Shown here: piece by piece, positions 11,781 through 22,498 of the stretch
Numbering within the stretch: the stretch's first letter is position 1
Layout: every line of letters starts with the position of its first letter
DNA from: Lytechinus pictus
Lineage: Eukaryota; Echinodermata; Echinoidea; Temnopleuroida; Toxopneustidae
DNA: 64,000 nucleotides
Reading direction: 5' to 3'
Assembly (NCBI RefSeq): GCF_037042905.1
Contig: NC_087254.1
Location: forward strand, 23,103,103-23,167,102
Position numbers and translations under genes: made by a program
The notes under the pieces: generated by a model
The model's database searches: none
What the model saw: only the letters and a program-made list of their open reading frames with translations
Told to the model about the DNA's origin: nothing

Positions 11781-12800
11781 AATTCGGCTTACGATTTGTG
11801 CTCGCATTGATTGTTGAAAATATATTAAATCGTGCATCATATTAATTACAAAAGTGCTTTAAATGTCCATTTTCAAGCCATAATATTAACAGATTTCGCG
11901 CTCTCATTATAGGCTTATTAGACTAATAAATAAGATATTAATTTAGTAATCACTATGTCCTTGTTTTCAGAATGGAATATCGACAAGTTCTATTTCGTGC
12001 TTAGGAAGAGAAATAGGAAGACAGTCATCATTTTCATTTGATGACATAATGTTCTTAGGATGTCCCGGTCCTAGGTCAAAACTCAAAGGAATAATATTGA
12101 AACATATCGGCTTTTTTAAAACTGTGATCCAAATCCACCTCACAATTTTCCTACAAAGTGCTTGAAATACAGAGATTAAATTGTCCCTTTTTCAGATCGG
12201 AATATCAAATACTTTAAGCTCGCGCTTTTTGCGCTCGCTTTATAGGTATTTAGAATGCCCAGATTCTAGGTCGCGCATGTTTATTCAGATACGCAGCTTG
12301 TTCACTATTTAAATCATCCAAATATCAAACATTTTCTGCTCGCGCTTTGTGCTCGCATTATAAGATTTCCAATTATCATTTTCATGATTTACACAAAATG
12401 ATCAGTGTCCCATTTTTGGGTGTAAATCTTGATTTTTTCCGCACGCGCTTCGCGCTCGCATCAATTGTTTAGTCATTTACTTATTATTATCACGATTACA
12501 AAAAGTGCTTAGAATTTCCATACTTCGTCTAGAAATGTCAAAATTTTCAGCCCACGCTTTTCGCTCGCATTATTTGATTGTTGAAAAATGTAAGGTCTTC
12601 ATGGCTAACTGCAAGCAGCTGTTTTTGATCAGATCAAAACATATATTAAAATTTTCTGTTCCCGCTTCGCGCTCGCAGTAATTATTATGTAGTTGCGGTG
12701 GATACACATCTGTCTTAGGATCACAAACATTGCCCAGAATATTTAGATTTTAGGACAAAATACTTTGCACTCGCACTAATCAAATAAGGCTTATGAGATC
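11780..12800. repeat. ~110-base satellite with GCTCGCGCTTCGCGCTCGCAT core, block 1
   Basis: A GC-rich core (variants of CGCTTCGCGCTCGCAT) recurs in AT-rich DNA near 11795, 11897, 12224, 12333, 12440, 12550, 12657 and 12766, mostly 105-115 bases apart. The linkers share CAATTGTTTA and AAAAAGTGCTTAGAAT-type stretches. The units are much diverged. Confidence 0.7.
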
Positions 12801-12909
12801 ATTATATATGTATGTTGATTTATAAGAATAAAGCTGACTATTATAATAAAAGACTACCCCTTCAAATTAGATACAAACAAAAATCAACTTCGAGTGGCCG
12901 ATCGGGAAA

Positions 12910-14750
12910 ATGTGGCTTAAAAAATTTGGCTTCCCCCCCCCCCCCATATTGGCAAAGGCTGGATCCGCCCCTGTCTACTGATAGCTCTTGAAGGGGGGGG
13001 ATGAGTTACCCTTGAAAATTATTGTTGAATATTCAGCTCAATATATTGCTTTGACCCCCATCCCTTCACACACGTTTTGTATATCCCCGTCTACTAACAG
13101 CTCTGGGGGGGGGACCATTTTTTTTAACTCAACATAATTATTGCTCTCACACCCCCCCCCCCCCCGATCAGATGAATTACGCCACTTGACGTGCGTGATT
13201 TCAATTGCAATATAGCCCCAAGATCCACTGACTATTTATTTAGCTTACACATTAAAAAAACTGGAGAGTTGTCAAACTCAACACAAATATACAATAAAAT
13301 AACAACAAAATAACATACTATAAAAAGAAAGTATTAAAAAAATTGAGAACTTAGTACAATAAAGATAATAAAATGTTGAATTTTTTTTACCCCCGTCTCC
13401 CACACTCGATCTATTACGTATTAGACAATGATATGAAATTATGCTGATCTGCCTTTATTTGAGCACGATATTCTTAACTAAAGTCATGATATGACCATTG
13501 ATATAATGGATTATACATTTTCATAGTTTGATCACACCATATCAACTTTAAATCCCTGGAAATTCCAGCAACAATACATGTTGTCATGGTACGACACACA
13601 TTTTCTTTATTGAAAAGTATCACGACACCAACGTTGAAACTGTGCAAAGGCCTTTAATGGCGAACTCCGCTGGGTTGATACATAGCCTATGGGTGATGAA
13701 CATACGTGAATCTTCTGGGAAGTTCTGCCAATGTACCCACATTGGATAATCATAGAAATCAACCAATCAAATACAAGGAAAATGGTATGAACTATAAAAT
13801 GATCTAACCCTATTTAAAAATAAGAACCAATCAGAGAATAGAGAAGGGTGATCATGAGTTAAACTGAATCCTAATGAGAATTAAACAATAAGACCATGTG
13901 GAGTGGAAAGCTAATGGAAAACCAGGAAGCATGACTGAGGGGAAACTGAATGAAAGAATGAAATGCAATGAACCTGTGTTGCTATGTGAGATGTATTGTG
14001 GAGATGGAATGAAAGATGAGATCATGACAATGTGTGTGGATTGTGAGGATGGAAAGAAGGATGAGATGAGTTGGAATGGAAATAAACAAGTTGAATGTAA
14101 ACAATAAAGTATGGAAAGCCAAATGTAAGAGTACAGATTAAATAAATAAACCTAGCAAAATTTACTGTTACATATGCATATTGGTTTCTGCACGATATTA
14201 AGTTCAATCATATTGAATGAATTTCTGATCACGTTAAGCTGGGGCATCTGTGACCTTTGGACACGTCAAATTTCTAGTTATTTTCTTCTTTTATTCATCT
14301 ATTGGTGTTTTATCAGATTACAGAGATAATGCAGCCTACTTACGATTTTATTCTTCTTTTTTTTTTTGGGGGGGGGGGGGTATGTCTTATCGGAAAATTT
14401 TGTAACTTTAAGAATTCTTCAGTTTTTTGTGTCCCCTGCTTTATGAAATCCGGGATCTGTGCCTACTTTGCAGCGAGAGAAAGTGGAGGAATAAGTGGAT
14501 GTGGAAGAAGAAAAATTACATTTCCACTGTTCACCACCAAGGGGTAGTACATGATGTGCGAGGAGGGGTATGAGGAGAGGTACGTGTGTGTGGGGGGTAA
14601 GGAGTACAGGGCCATAGCTAGGGGGTCCCTGGGTTCCGCGGAACCCCGCCGCTTTCCAACAGAAAAAAAGGAGCATAGAAAAAAGGGAAGGAGAGGAAGA
14701 AAGATATATGAAATAAGAAAAGTATTTCCTGTTTTTTAGTCAAAATTTAA
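12910..14750. other. C/G-run debris and unclassified sequence
   Basis: CTGGATCCGCCCCTG near 12959-12973 resembles the right end of the GGGGCGGATCC elements. C or G runs of 8-14 lie at about 12936, 12996, 13106, 13150 and 14370. Bases 13880-14110 are rich in GATG/GGAATG, giving a low-complexity open frame that I do not consider a gene. Bases 13646-13708 are a diverged complement of 9750-9800. Confidence 0.4.
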
Positions 14751-16510
14751 ACAGATTATCACGCTCACGATACGATTTTTTGTAGTTTTGTTTCAGCGAG
14801 GTACGCATCCTGTTCATGATTACAAAAAGTTCTGAATAGTGAAAAAAAAATGTTCAGCTCAATAGCTCGCATAACTCGTATTTTTCATGATTTGAAAAGT
14901 AAATAGAATTTCCCGTTTTTGTCTCACCTGCATAGCAGAGTGAGACTATAGGCGCCGCTTTTCCGACGGCGGCGGTGACGGCGACGGCGACGGCGACGGC
15001 GGCGGCGGCGTCAACACCAAATCTTAACCTGAGGTTAAGTTTTTGAAATGACAGCATAACTTAGAAAGTATATGGACCTAGTTCATGAAACTTGGCCATA
15101 AGGTTAATCAAGTATTACTGAACATCCTGCCTGAGTTTCATGTCACATGACCAAGGTCAAATGTCATTTAGGGTCAATGAACTTAGACCATGTTGGGGGA
15201 ATCAACATCAAAATCTTAACCTAAGGTTAAGTTTTTGAAATGTCATCATAACTTAGAAAGTATATGGACCTAGTTCATGAAACTTATACATAAGGTTAAT
15301 CAAGTATCACTGAACATCCTGCATGAGTTTCACATCACATGACCAAGGTCAAAGGTCATTTAGGGTCAATGAACTTTGGCCGAATTGGGGGTATCTGTTG
15401 AATTACCATCATAACTTTGAAAGTTTATGGATCTGATTCATGAAACTTGGACATAATAGTAATCAAGTATTACTGCCATCCTGTGCAAGTTTCAGGTCAC
15501 ATGATCAAGGTCAAAGGTCATTTAGGGTCAATGAACTTTGGCCAAATTGGGGTATTTGTTGAATTACAGCCATAAATTTGAAAGTGTGTTGGTCTTGTTC
15601 ATAAAACTTGGACATAATAGTAATCAAGTATCACTGAACATCCTGTGCGAGTTTCAGGTCACATGATCAAGGTCAAAGGTCATGTAAGGTCAAAGAACTT
15701 TGGCCACGTTGGGGGTATTTGTTGAATTGCCATCATATCTCTATAAGTGTATTGGTCTAGTTCATAAAACGTGGAAATAAGAGTAACCAAGTATCACTGA
15801 ACATCTTGTGCGAGTTATAGTAGTTTTCAAAATCAGCACTGCTGCTATATTGAATCGCGTGATGCAGGTGAGACGGCCAGAGGCATTCCACTTGTTAGTT
15901 ATAAATCTCAAAAGAGCTCGCGCTCCGGATTTGCAATAATCGTTTATTGGATATAATTTATATGTAGTTCTTTAATTAAAACGTCCATAAACTGTCAATT
16001 ATTTTCAGATTGAAATACAAAAAAATCAGCTCGCGCTCACCTCAATTGTTCTTTTAGATAGACATCTTGATCATAGGTGCAAAAATGCTTAGGATATCAA
16101 GCTTTCAGATCAGAATATACAGAAATTTCAGCTTGCGCTCGCTTTTTCTGTTTAATAGATATGTATCCTCCTTTACGAGTCACACAAACAATCTTTAACA
16201 GGTTCTTTTTCCTGCTTTGAGGTCAGTATATTACAAATTTCAGCTCCCGCTTCTCGCTCGCATCAATTGTTTATTCAGATAACACCCTAATCGCTGGTAC
16301 AACAGTGCAGAATGCCACGTTTTCAGATTAAAATATCAAACATGTTCGGCTGTCGCTTCGCGATCGCAGTATTTTGTTGATGAACTATATGTATCTTTCT
16401 TACGAGTCACTGCAAACAGTCCTACTGGTTCCTTTTCCTATTCTGAGGCCAGTAAACTACAAATTTCCGCTCCTGCCTTTTGCTCGCATTAATTGTTAAT
16501 TGCCTTTTGA
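14750..16510. repeat. ~110-base satellite, block 2, interrupted
   Basis: Cores near 15913, 16029, 16133, 16243, 16350 and 16469 continue the satellite of block 1 at about 100-120-base spacing, with weaker units at 14760-14915. The AGGTCA element (14916-15897) splits the block. The right side joins directly to a reverse transcriptase fragment at about 16513. Confidence 0.65.
14916..15897 (+). mobile_element. GTCTCACC element with AGGTCA direct repeats, copy 2
   Basis: It is nearly identical to copy 1. GTCTCACCTGCAT starts at 14921 and ATGCAGGTGAGAC ends at 15874. Perfect AGGTCAAAGGTCA occurs at 15346, 15508 and 15670; the first monomer's motif (15154) has one change to AGGTCAAATGTCA. The GC patch (CGACGGCGACGGCG) is longer than in copy 1. 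It is inserted in the ~110-base satellite. Confidence 0.82.
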
Positions 16511-16512
16511 TC

Positions 16513-17128
16513 GCATTAGTCCCGGTTTACAAAAAAGATGACCCGACTAAAGTTACAAATTATCGTCCTATATCACTTTTACCATGTTTGTCAAAAATAT
16601 TGGAAAAAATTGTGTACAAACGATTGGATTCATTTTTGTCATTAAATAAAATTCTTACTCCCGCCCAATTCGGCTTTAGAAAAAAATTCTCAACCGATTT
16701 TGCAATAACTAAATTACTTGATAATGTTGTTAACTCTCTTTCAAAAAGAAGTCATATAATCGCTTTATTTATGGACCTAAGTAAAGCCTTCGACACCATT
16801 GACCATCAAATTTTATTACATAAATTATGTAATTACGGAATACGTGGAGTTGCCTGGTCATGGATTAAAAGTTATCTTTCAAATCGACAACAATTCGTCT
16901 CTATTAATGATATTAGATCTCCGTTGTCCTTTCTTAATTGTGGAGTGCCACAAGGTTCGATTTTGGGACCACTTCTGTTTTTAATATATATCAATGATAT
17001 AGTAAATTCTTCTCAAATTCTTTCCTTTATTTTATATGCTGACGACACCAACATCTTATTATCTCACAGAGATTTAGATGAATTGATTTATATAATGAAT
17101 TTGGAATAAAAAAATGTTTCTTCCTGGT
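16513..17128 (+). pseudogene. non-LTR retrotransposon reverse transcriptase fragment
   Basis: The frame reads LVPVYKKDDPTKVTNYRPIS, later ALFMDLSKAFDTIDHQILLH, GVPQGSILGPLLFLIYINDI and YADDTN. These are the canonical fingers/palm motifs of Jockey/CR1-like LINE reverse transcriptases, with the catalytic DD in YADD. The 5' side is truncated where satellite DNA begins. A TAA at 17107-17109 interrupts the frame, after which KNVSSWFK continues the expected reading. The frame is then cut at 17129 by the TTAA-flanked inverted-repeat element. It lacks the endonuclease domain and cannot be active. Confidence 0.9.
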
Positions 17129-18032
17129 TTAAAGGAGAAATATATTGAAAATCGTAAAAATGGAGAATCATATATCAAATCAAAGGAGAAAATAAGGAGA
17201 AAACGATGGTGAACATCATTTATCATGGAGACCGATGGAACTCAGTTAATTGATAGTTTAAAGTTCTCTCTCTGAATGCTTCAAACACGCAGAATTACGT
17301 CCGCGAAATCGGGGATTTTTTATGACGTCACTTTCTGTACGAGAGGCGTGATTGGCCCTCCCACGTGAAGCTCCACTTGCATGCAAAACCTGTTGCGAGG
17401 GTACGTTTTCTCCACATTGTCACTGAATACTTCGATCACGAAATGAAAGAAAACCCAGAATTTTATCTAGATTTGGATTTTCAAATTGATGATTTTGAAG
17501 ATGAAGAGAATGATGATGAAGTGAACAACAAAGTGACGTAGTTGGGGGTAAATTGGGGGAATCGATGATGAGGAGTCGGACAATTCAACTTGCAACACGA
17601 TCACATGCCGATTCGCTACCAACTCATGCAGCTGCTAAGTGCTAGCTACACCGCGCGTGCCAAATTGAATTCACGAAAATGACTTACCACACTGTCCTGA
17701 GTCTCTTACTTCTGTGACTATGAAGAAGGAAAATAATGATAAAACTGTACTTAAATCAACTCAACGAATAGCAGCAGACGATATGCACCGATGATAAACT
17801 TCATGTGGCTGGGATAGATTGTCACTCGTTCTGTTAGATGTAATTTTTATCTCATTAATTTGACAAAATTACGAAAATCGGGGAATTATTTATCTGTATA
17901 AAAATATAGTAACATCTCGTATAATTTTTAAATTACGATAAAACGTTTTTTGAAGGAAAACGTTGAGGTAAATTAAAATTAGATGTAAAAGATCCCCAAC
18001 ATGCGTAGCTTGATTGAGAGCTGTGATGCAAC

Positions 18033-18066
18033 CACTGAACTAGAAATACGTATTTCTAGTTCAGTG
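18033..18066. mobile_element. 34-base perfect palindrome with 8-base target duplication
   Basis: The two 17-base halves CACTGAACTAGAAATAC and GTATTTCTAGTTCAGTG are exact complements with no loop. GATGCAAC flanks both sides (18025-18032 and 18067-18074). Ends of CACTG/CAGTG plus an 8-base duplication suggest a hAT-type insertion reduced to little more than its ends. Confidence 0.65.
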
Positions 18067-18579
18067 GATGCAACACGTGCATAGATCTACTCTCTCAGCC
18101 ACTGGCGAGCAAGCAATACGGCATGTTTGTGATTTTGATTACGATCACATATACGAGCTTTTAAAAGGTTTTATCGTAATTTAAAAACAATACGAGATGT
18201 TACTATATTTTTATATAGATAAATAATTCCCCGAGTTTCGCAATTTTGTCAAATTAATGCGATAAAAATTACATCTAACAGAACGAGTGACAATCTATCC
18301 CAGCCACATGAAGTTTATCGTCGGTGCATATCGTCTGCTGCTATTCGTTGAGTTGATTTAAGTACAGTTTTATCATTATTTTCCTTCTTCATAGTCACAG
18401 AGGTAAGAGACTCCGTCTGGACAGTGTGGTAATTCATTTTCATGAATTCAATTTGGCCCGCGCGGTGTAGCTAGCACTTAGCAGCTGCATGAGTTACTAG
18501 CGAATCGGCATGTGATCGTGTTGCAAGTTGAATTGTCCGACTCATCATCATCGGCGTAATTTCCCCAATTTACCTCCAA

Positions 18580-18771
18580 CTACGTCACTTTGTTGTTAAT
18601 TTCATCATCATTCTCTTCATCTTCAAAATCATCAATTTGAAAATTCAAATCTAGATAAAATTCTGGGTTTTCTTTCATTTCGTGATCGAAGTATTCAGTG
18701 ACAGTGTGGAGAAAACGTATACCCTGGCAACAGGTTTTGCATGCAAGTGGAGCTTCACGTGGGAGAGCCAA
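18580..18771 (-). pseudogene. unidentified coding-like remnant in the right arm of the inverted repeat
   Basis: The minus-strand frame of 63 residues begins MALPREAPLACKTCCQGI and ends in an acidic stretch (DDFEDEENDDE) before its stop. The left arm carries the same sequence on the + strand (about 17350-17541) with a 2-base deletion that shifts the frame and brings in a stop. Synonymous-looking differences between the arms hint at a captured exon. I recognise no family. Confidence 0.3.
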
Positions 18772-18994
18772 TCACGCATCTCGTACAGAAAGTGACGTCA
18801 TCAAATCCAAGTCAATTCAGAGACCGATGCGAGGCATATTTCGGAGAGGCATTTTGAGCGTTTTTTAATCGGCGATTTTCACCTTATGTATTATTTTCGT
18901 TATTTTTGAATGACCCACTGATAATCCCCACATCATTACCTTTCCATTGACATATAATAAGACCACATTCATAATCAATATAGTTCTCCTTTAA

Positions 18995-21900
18995 ATACTT
19001 ATCAGTTTATAATGCATATTATTCCCATAGGGTAATCATTTCCGACATTTATCTTTCCAGCTAATCAATCAGTAACTGGTTATCTCTGTATACAAATTTG
19101 ATAGTTAAAGACGTTTTACCAAAACTAAATACAGACTTCAACATGTAAACGGCTTGAAATTGGAATAGGATAATCTTATCAATTACCAATTACCAATCGC
19201 ACAACAAGGGAAAATGAAAACTGAATTATGTCGCGTGAATTCATGAAAGTCTTGACAAGAGCATATTTGGAAAATAACCACAGGAAGTTTGTGCAATATC
19301 TGGGCATTATCTGATTGCCTTTAGACTGGTAGAGAATCTAGACCTTATAGGCCACAAGTCTAAATCACAAGGCCTAACTAGCTAGATTGATATCGATCAA
19401 CGAATTCAAGAATTTCCAAACGTACCAATTATTTTGAGAATCATTCTCAAAATATTATCATATTATCACTTCTAGTTTAAATACATTAATATTATTTGGG
19501 CATTCTCAGAGAATGCCCAAATAATATTAATGTATTTAAACTAAAAGTGATAATATGATATACTATATCATCATTTCCACTTTGATTTAAAAAAATGATG
19601 AACGAGAGAGAGAGTGGGGGTAGGGGAGAGTGGGAAAATAAGACAGAGATAGGAAGTGGGAGAGAGAGGGGGTGGGAGGGGTGCATAGTTAAAACGCACT
19701 TTGCAACAAATGGGACTTCAGGTCAGAGTTTGCGTGTCTTGTATCATATATTCGAAACCTTTTGAACCGAATGTCGGACAGAGATGGTTTGCTTGGCATG
19801 AGGAAAAACAAATTATTACAGGGGCTGATCCGTTTCCAATGTGATGAACCAAAACTACCATCTTGAATATTCCCTTGTGGACAACCAGTGCCACGGGTGT
19901 AAATCCCGGGGATGGGGGATATACCCCCATCTATTAATTTTTTGGCCACGAAAAATCCCTACGTTTAACTGATTGCAAAGGCTATATCTGCTGTATCATG
20001 AGAGTATGGTTATAACACGTCCATTTATGAATTGCATGATACCAATGACTATCAAATACAAAGTTTGATAAAAATCCAACCAAAAGATCCTTTGATTACA
20101 CTAGCGAGAATGTTGCGAGGGGGTCATATCCTAGCATCTTGGTGGTAGGGGGGATGATTTGTACAACAAATACGTTATATTTCAGGTTTAATGTTGAAGA
20201 AATCAATGACTGCTGACTTTGACCAAATTACCCCCCCCCCCCAAAAAAAAAAAAATAATAATAATAATGATAAAAGGAGAAAAAGAACGAGAAATATTTT
20301 GAAACGGTGAAATATGATATTATTTTTTAAACATTGTATCACAATCTATCACAAACTTTTTTTTTCGGTCGCCTCGCTCACTTGCAATTCGTATAAGTTT
20401 TGCCCCATACGCCATATCTGGCCCCAAAAAATGTTTGGCTCATTACGTCACTGCTTATAGTCCTGATAATCATGATCCATTTTTTTTTAAATTCTCATCT
20501 CACCTTTTGCCAGTGAGCGAATGAGTTTTTAACTGAATTACAAAATCTGGACTGGTATTTACTATGATTACAAGTAGGCCTATCTTAATTACATTTTAAT
20601 AACGGTTCATGGCAATTTTAATCAATTGCCTAAAATGAAATAAAAAATCTCATCGGAGACCATCAACTCTAATTATGAAGGTTAATAACCGTTAATAGAA
20701 TCCTGAAAGCGGTACGTTTTAATTAAGAGTTTCAACAGAAGGCTTCAACGACACCCCTATCAGCATGCATCATAGCATTGGCCCACATAACCCGGCGATG
20801 TATCAGCGATAAATGAGAGTGGATGTTGTTGCTGTTGAGGATTTGACATCGTTATTTCAGTTTCTTGATTTGATTGTGCATTTAGTTTAGATTTTTTTTC
20901 GAAGTCAATCCGCCGATAAGCCCTAGCATCATGAGATTGGTAAGTGGTAATATACTTCGCACATCATATATGCATTTTGTCGACCTGATTATAGGTAAAA
21001 ATATGCCATCGCAGCGTATATGGGTCGGCCGTTATAGGAGAATTAGATTTAATTTGCAAAATACACCGATATTCAAATATATATATCCATTTAGAGAAAC
21101 TCTTATGGCCCTATAGAGAATTCCTGATATAGTTGCTATTAATCTAGCGGATTTTAGATATATGCTTATTCAACACAGCAGTTAAAAATAGCTATATATA
21201 AAGGCTATTATTTTCTTACATATAACATTGAGTATTCATTGTCTATGTAGTCTAATTCCTTTTTCATTCCTGCTAAAATATTCTTACTTGTTTTAGCTTT
21301 TAACTGATTTTGTATTTTTAGATTGACATGTGTTAGGTATATTGTATTTATGATATTTTACGTATTTTTTCACTCGTGTTTGACCTGGATATTAATAGAT
21401 TTTATGTGAAACCTTGATGTATTACTTAAACCAACATTTTTCTCTCTATGAATCGTTACTTTTCCTTGTCCTCTATTGAGTTTTGTTGATCCCTCAATCT
21501 ATATTCACTTGTATATATTACGTGTTTTTGTAAATGGAATAGGATTTTCAAGTTGAAATTGAATCGAGGAAGACTATGTTGTTTTTAATTTCCCTTTCCA
21601 AGATAACAATATTCAACAAGAAATCTGATTCTATAGAATAACAAACTTGTGATCATTGTTTGAAAGACCAATCTTTTAGCTTCTTAATCTACTCCCATCT
21701 AAAAACACAACAGTTTCGGATCTACGAGACTAACAGTGTAATAGCAACTCATAAACTCTTGAACAATATTTATGATATTTGAATTCACTTTCATACAGAG
21801 AGGCATTTCACAGACAGGGGTATGGACGTGCTTCTGGATTCTTATAAAAATAGGTAAGCATTCACTATATTTTTCATTGTCTATCCTCGCATAGCACATA

Positions 21901-22315
21901 TATAAAAATAACAGTGTAGGCCTATTTTGAAATTAATTTACTCTTTTCATCCCCTTCTTTCTTCTTCTTCTTTTTTCTTCTTCTTCTTCTTATTTTTTCC
22001 TTCTGTTCGCTTCTTCTTTTTCATTTTCTGCATTTTCTTCGTTTTCTGCTGCTTCTACTTCTTCCGATCCAGATTGAAAATTATTTCCCATAGAAATGCT
22101 TCAATTTAAAGAAAGCCATAACAACCCAAGGAGAGAATCAATCTGAGTAGAAAGATGAGGAGCAATTGTTGTAAAAGGAAAAATATTTGAAGCTAAAAAT
22201 AGGATTTGATATAAGAGAGCAATCTAGTGAAAGTTTGGAAAGTCCTCTTTTCTCCTTTGCGATTTTGTTTCTCTCTCAAATTTATTGATTATTCTTTTTT
22301 GATGTCTCCATATAG
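18995..22315. other. AT-rich region upstream of the lectin gene
   Basis: It holds a perfect hairpin at 19456-19560, a GA-rich patch (19601-19680), a C13A12 run with (AAT)n near 20231-20270 and a CTT-rich tract (21955-22070). ATGAGATTG followed by GTAAGT at 20931 is a donor-like site, but nothing ties it to a gene. Signal-peptide exons for the downstream lectin gene were not found. Confidence 0.4.
19456..19560. repeat. 105-base hairpin with 52-base arms and 1-base loop
   Basis: The left arm 19456-19507 and right arm 19509-19560 are complementary with one mismatch (G/A near 19543), separated by a single A. The arms read through CAAATAATATTAATGTATTT. No target duplication is evident. Confidence 0.85.
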
Positions 22316-22498
22316 TCACCACTTCTGCTGTTTTGAAGTCGCCATGCCTGACAGAACTAAATAGTTTCTGCGGCGTTCTTCGACTACCATTTGGTCGTGA
22401 GATTCAGTTAGTCCCCAGGCCACTACGAAACATCTCTCATACACCCTACAAACTCCTGAAGTCTCTAGGGAATTCGAGTTTTATCTGCACACTCCCAG
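22316..22498 (+). CDS. lectin gene exon: Cys-containing module
   Basis: The acceptor is CATATAG and the donor is CAG/GTAATC. The exon reads TTSAVLKSPCLTELNSFCGV and ends GNSSFICTLP in phase 1; splicing to the next exon continues VLKDDGEW. The three Cys and the DGEW ending recall a sushi (CCP) module, but the match is poor and I leave the fold open. One N-glycosylation sequon (NIS) and one NSS are present. Confidence 0.55.

Larger units (their letters stand above)
17129..18994. mobile_element. 1.86-kb TTAA-flanked inverted-repeat element (family E)
   Basis: TTAA at 17129-17132 and 18991-18994 flanks the ends AGGAGAAATATATTG and CAATATAGTTCTCCT. Inside, two arms of about 630 bases (17323-17950 and 18163-18800) are near-perfect complements around a ~210-base spacer. 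It is inserted in the LINE fragment, in the WFK codons. The TTAA flanks place it with piggyBac-type elements. No transposase is seen, and a transcript would fold into a long hairpin. Confidence 0.82.

Noticed and set aside
13898..14107. 69-codon open frame rich in Lys, Met and Glu
   Set aside because: It follows from a GATG/GGAATG-rich low-complexity stretch.
20931..20945. ATGAGATTG followed by GTAAGT as a first exon of the lectin gene
   Set aside because: It would leave in phase 0 while the first supported exon needs phase 1, and there is no signal peptide.
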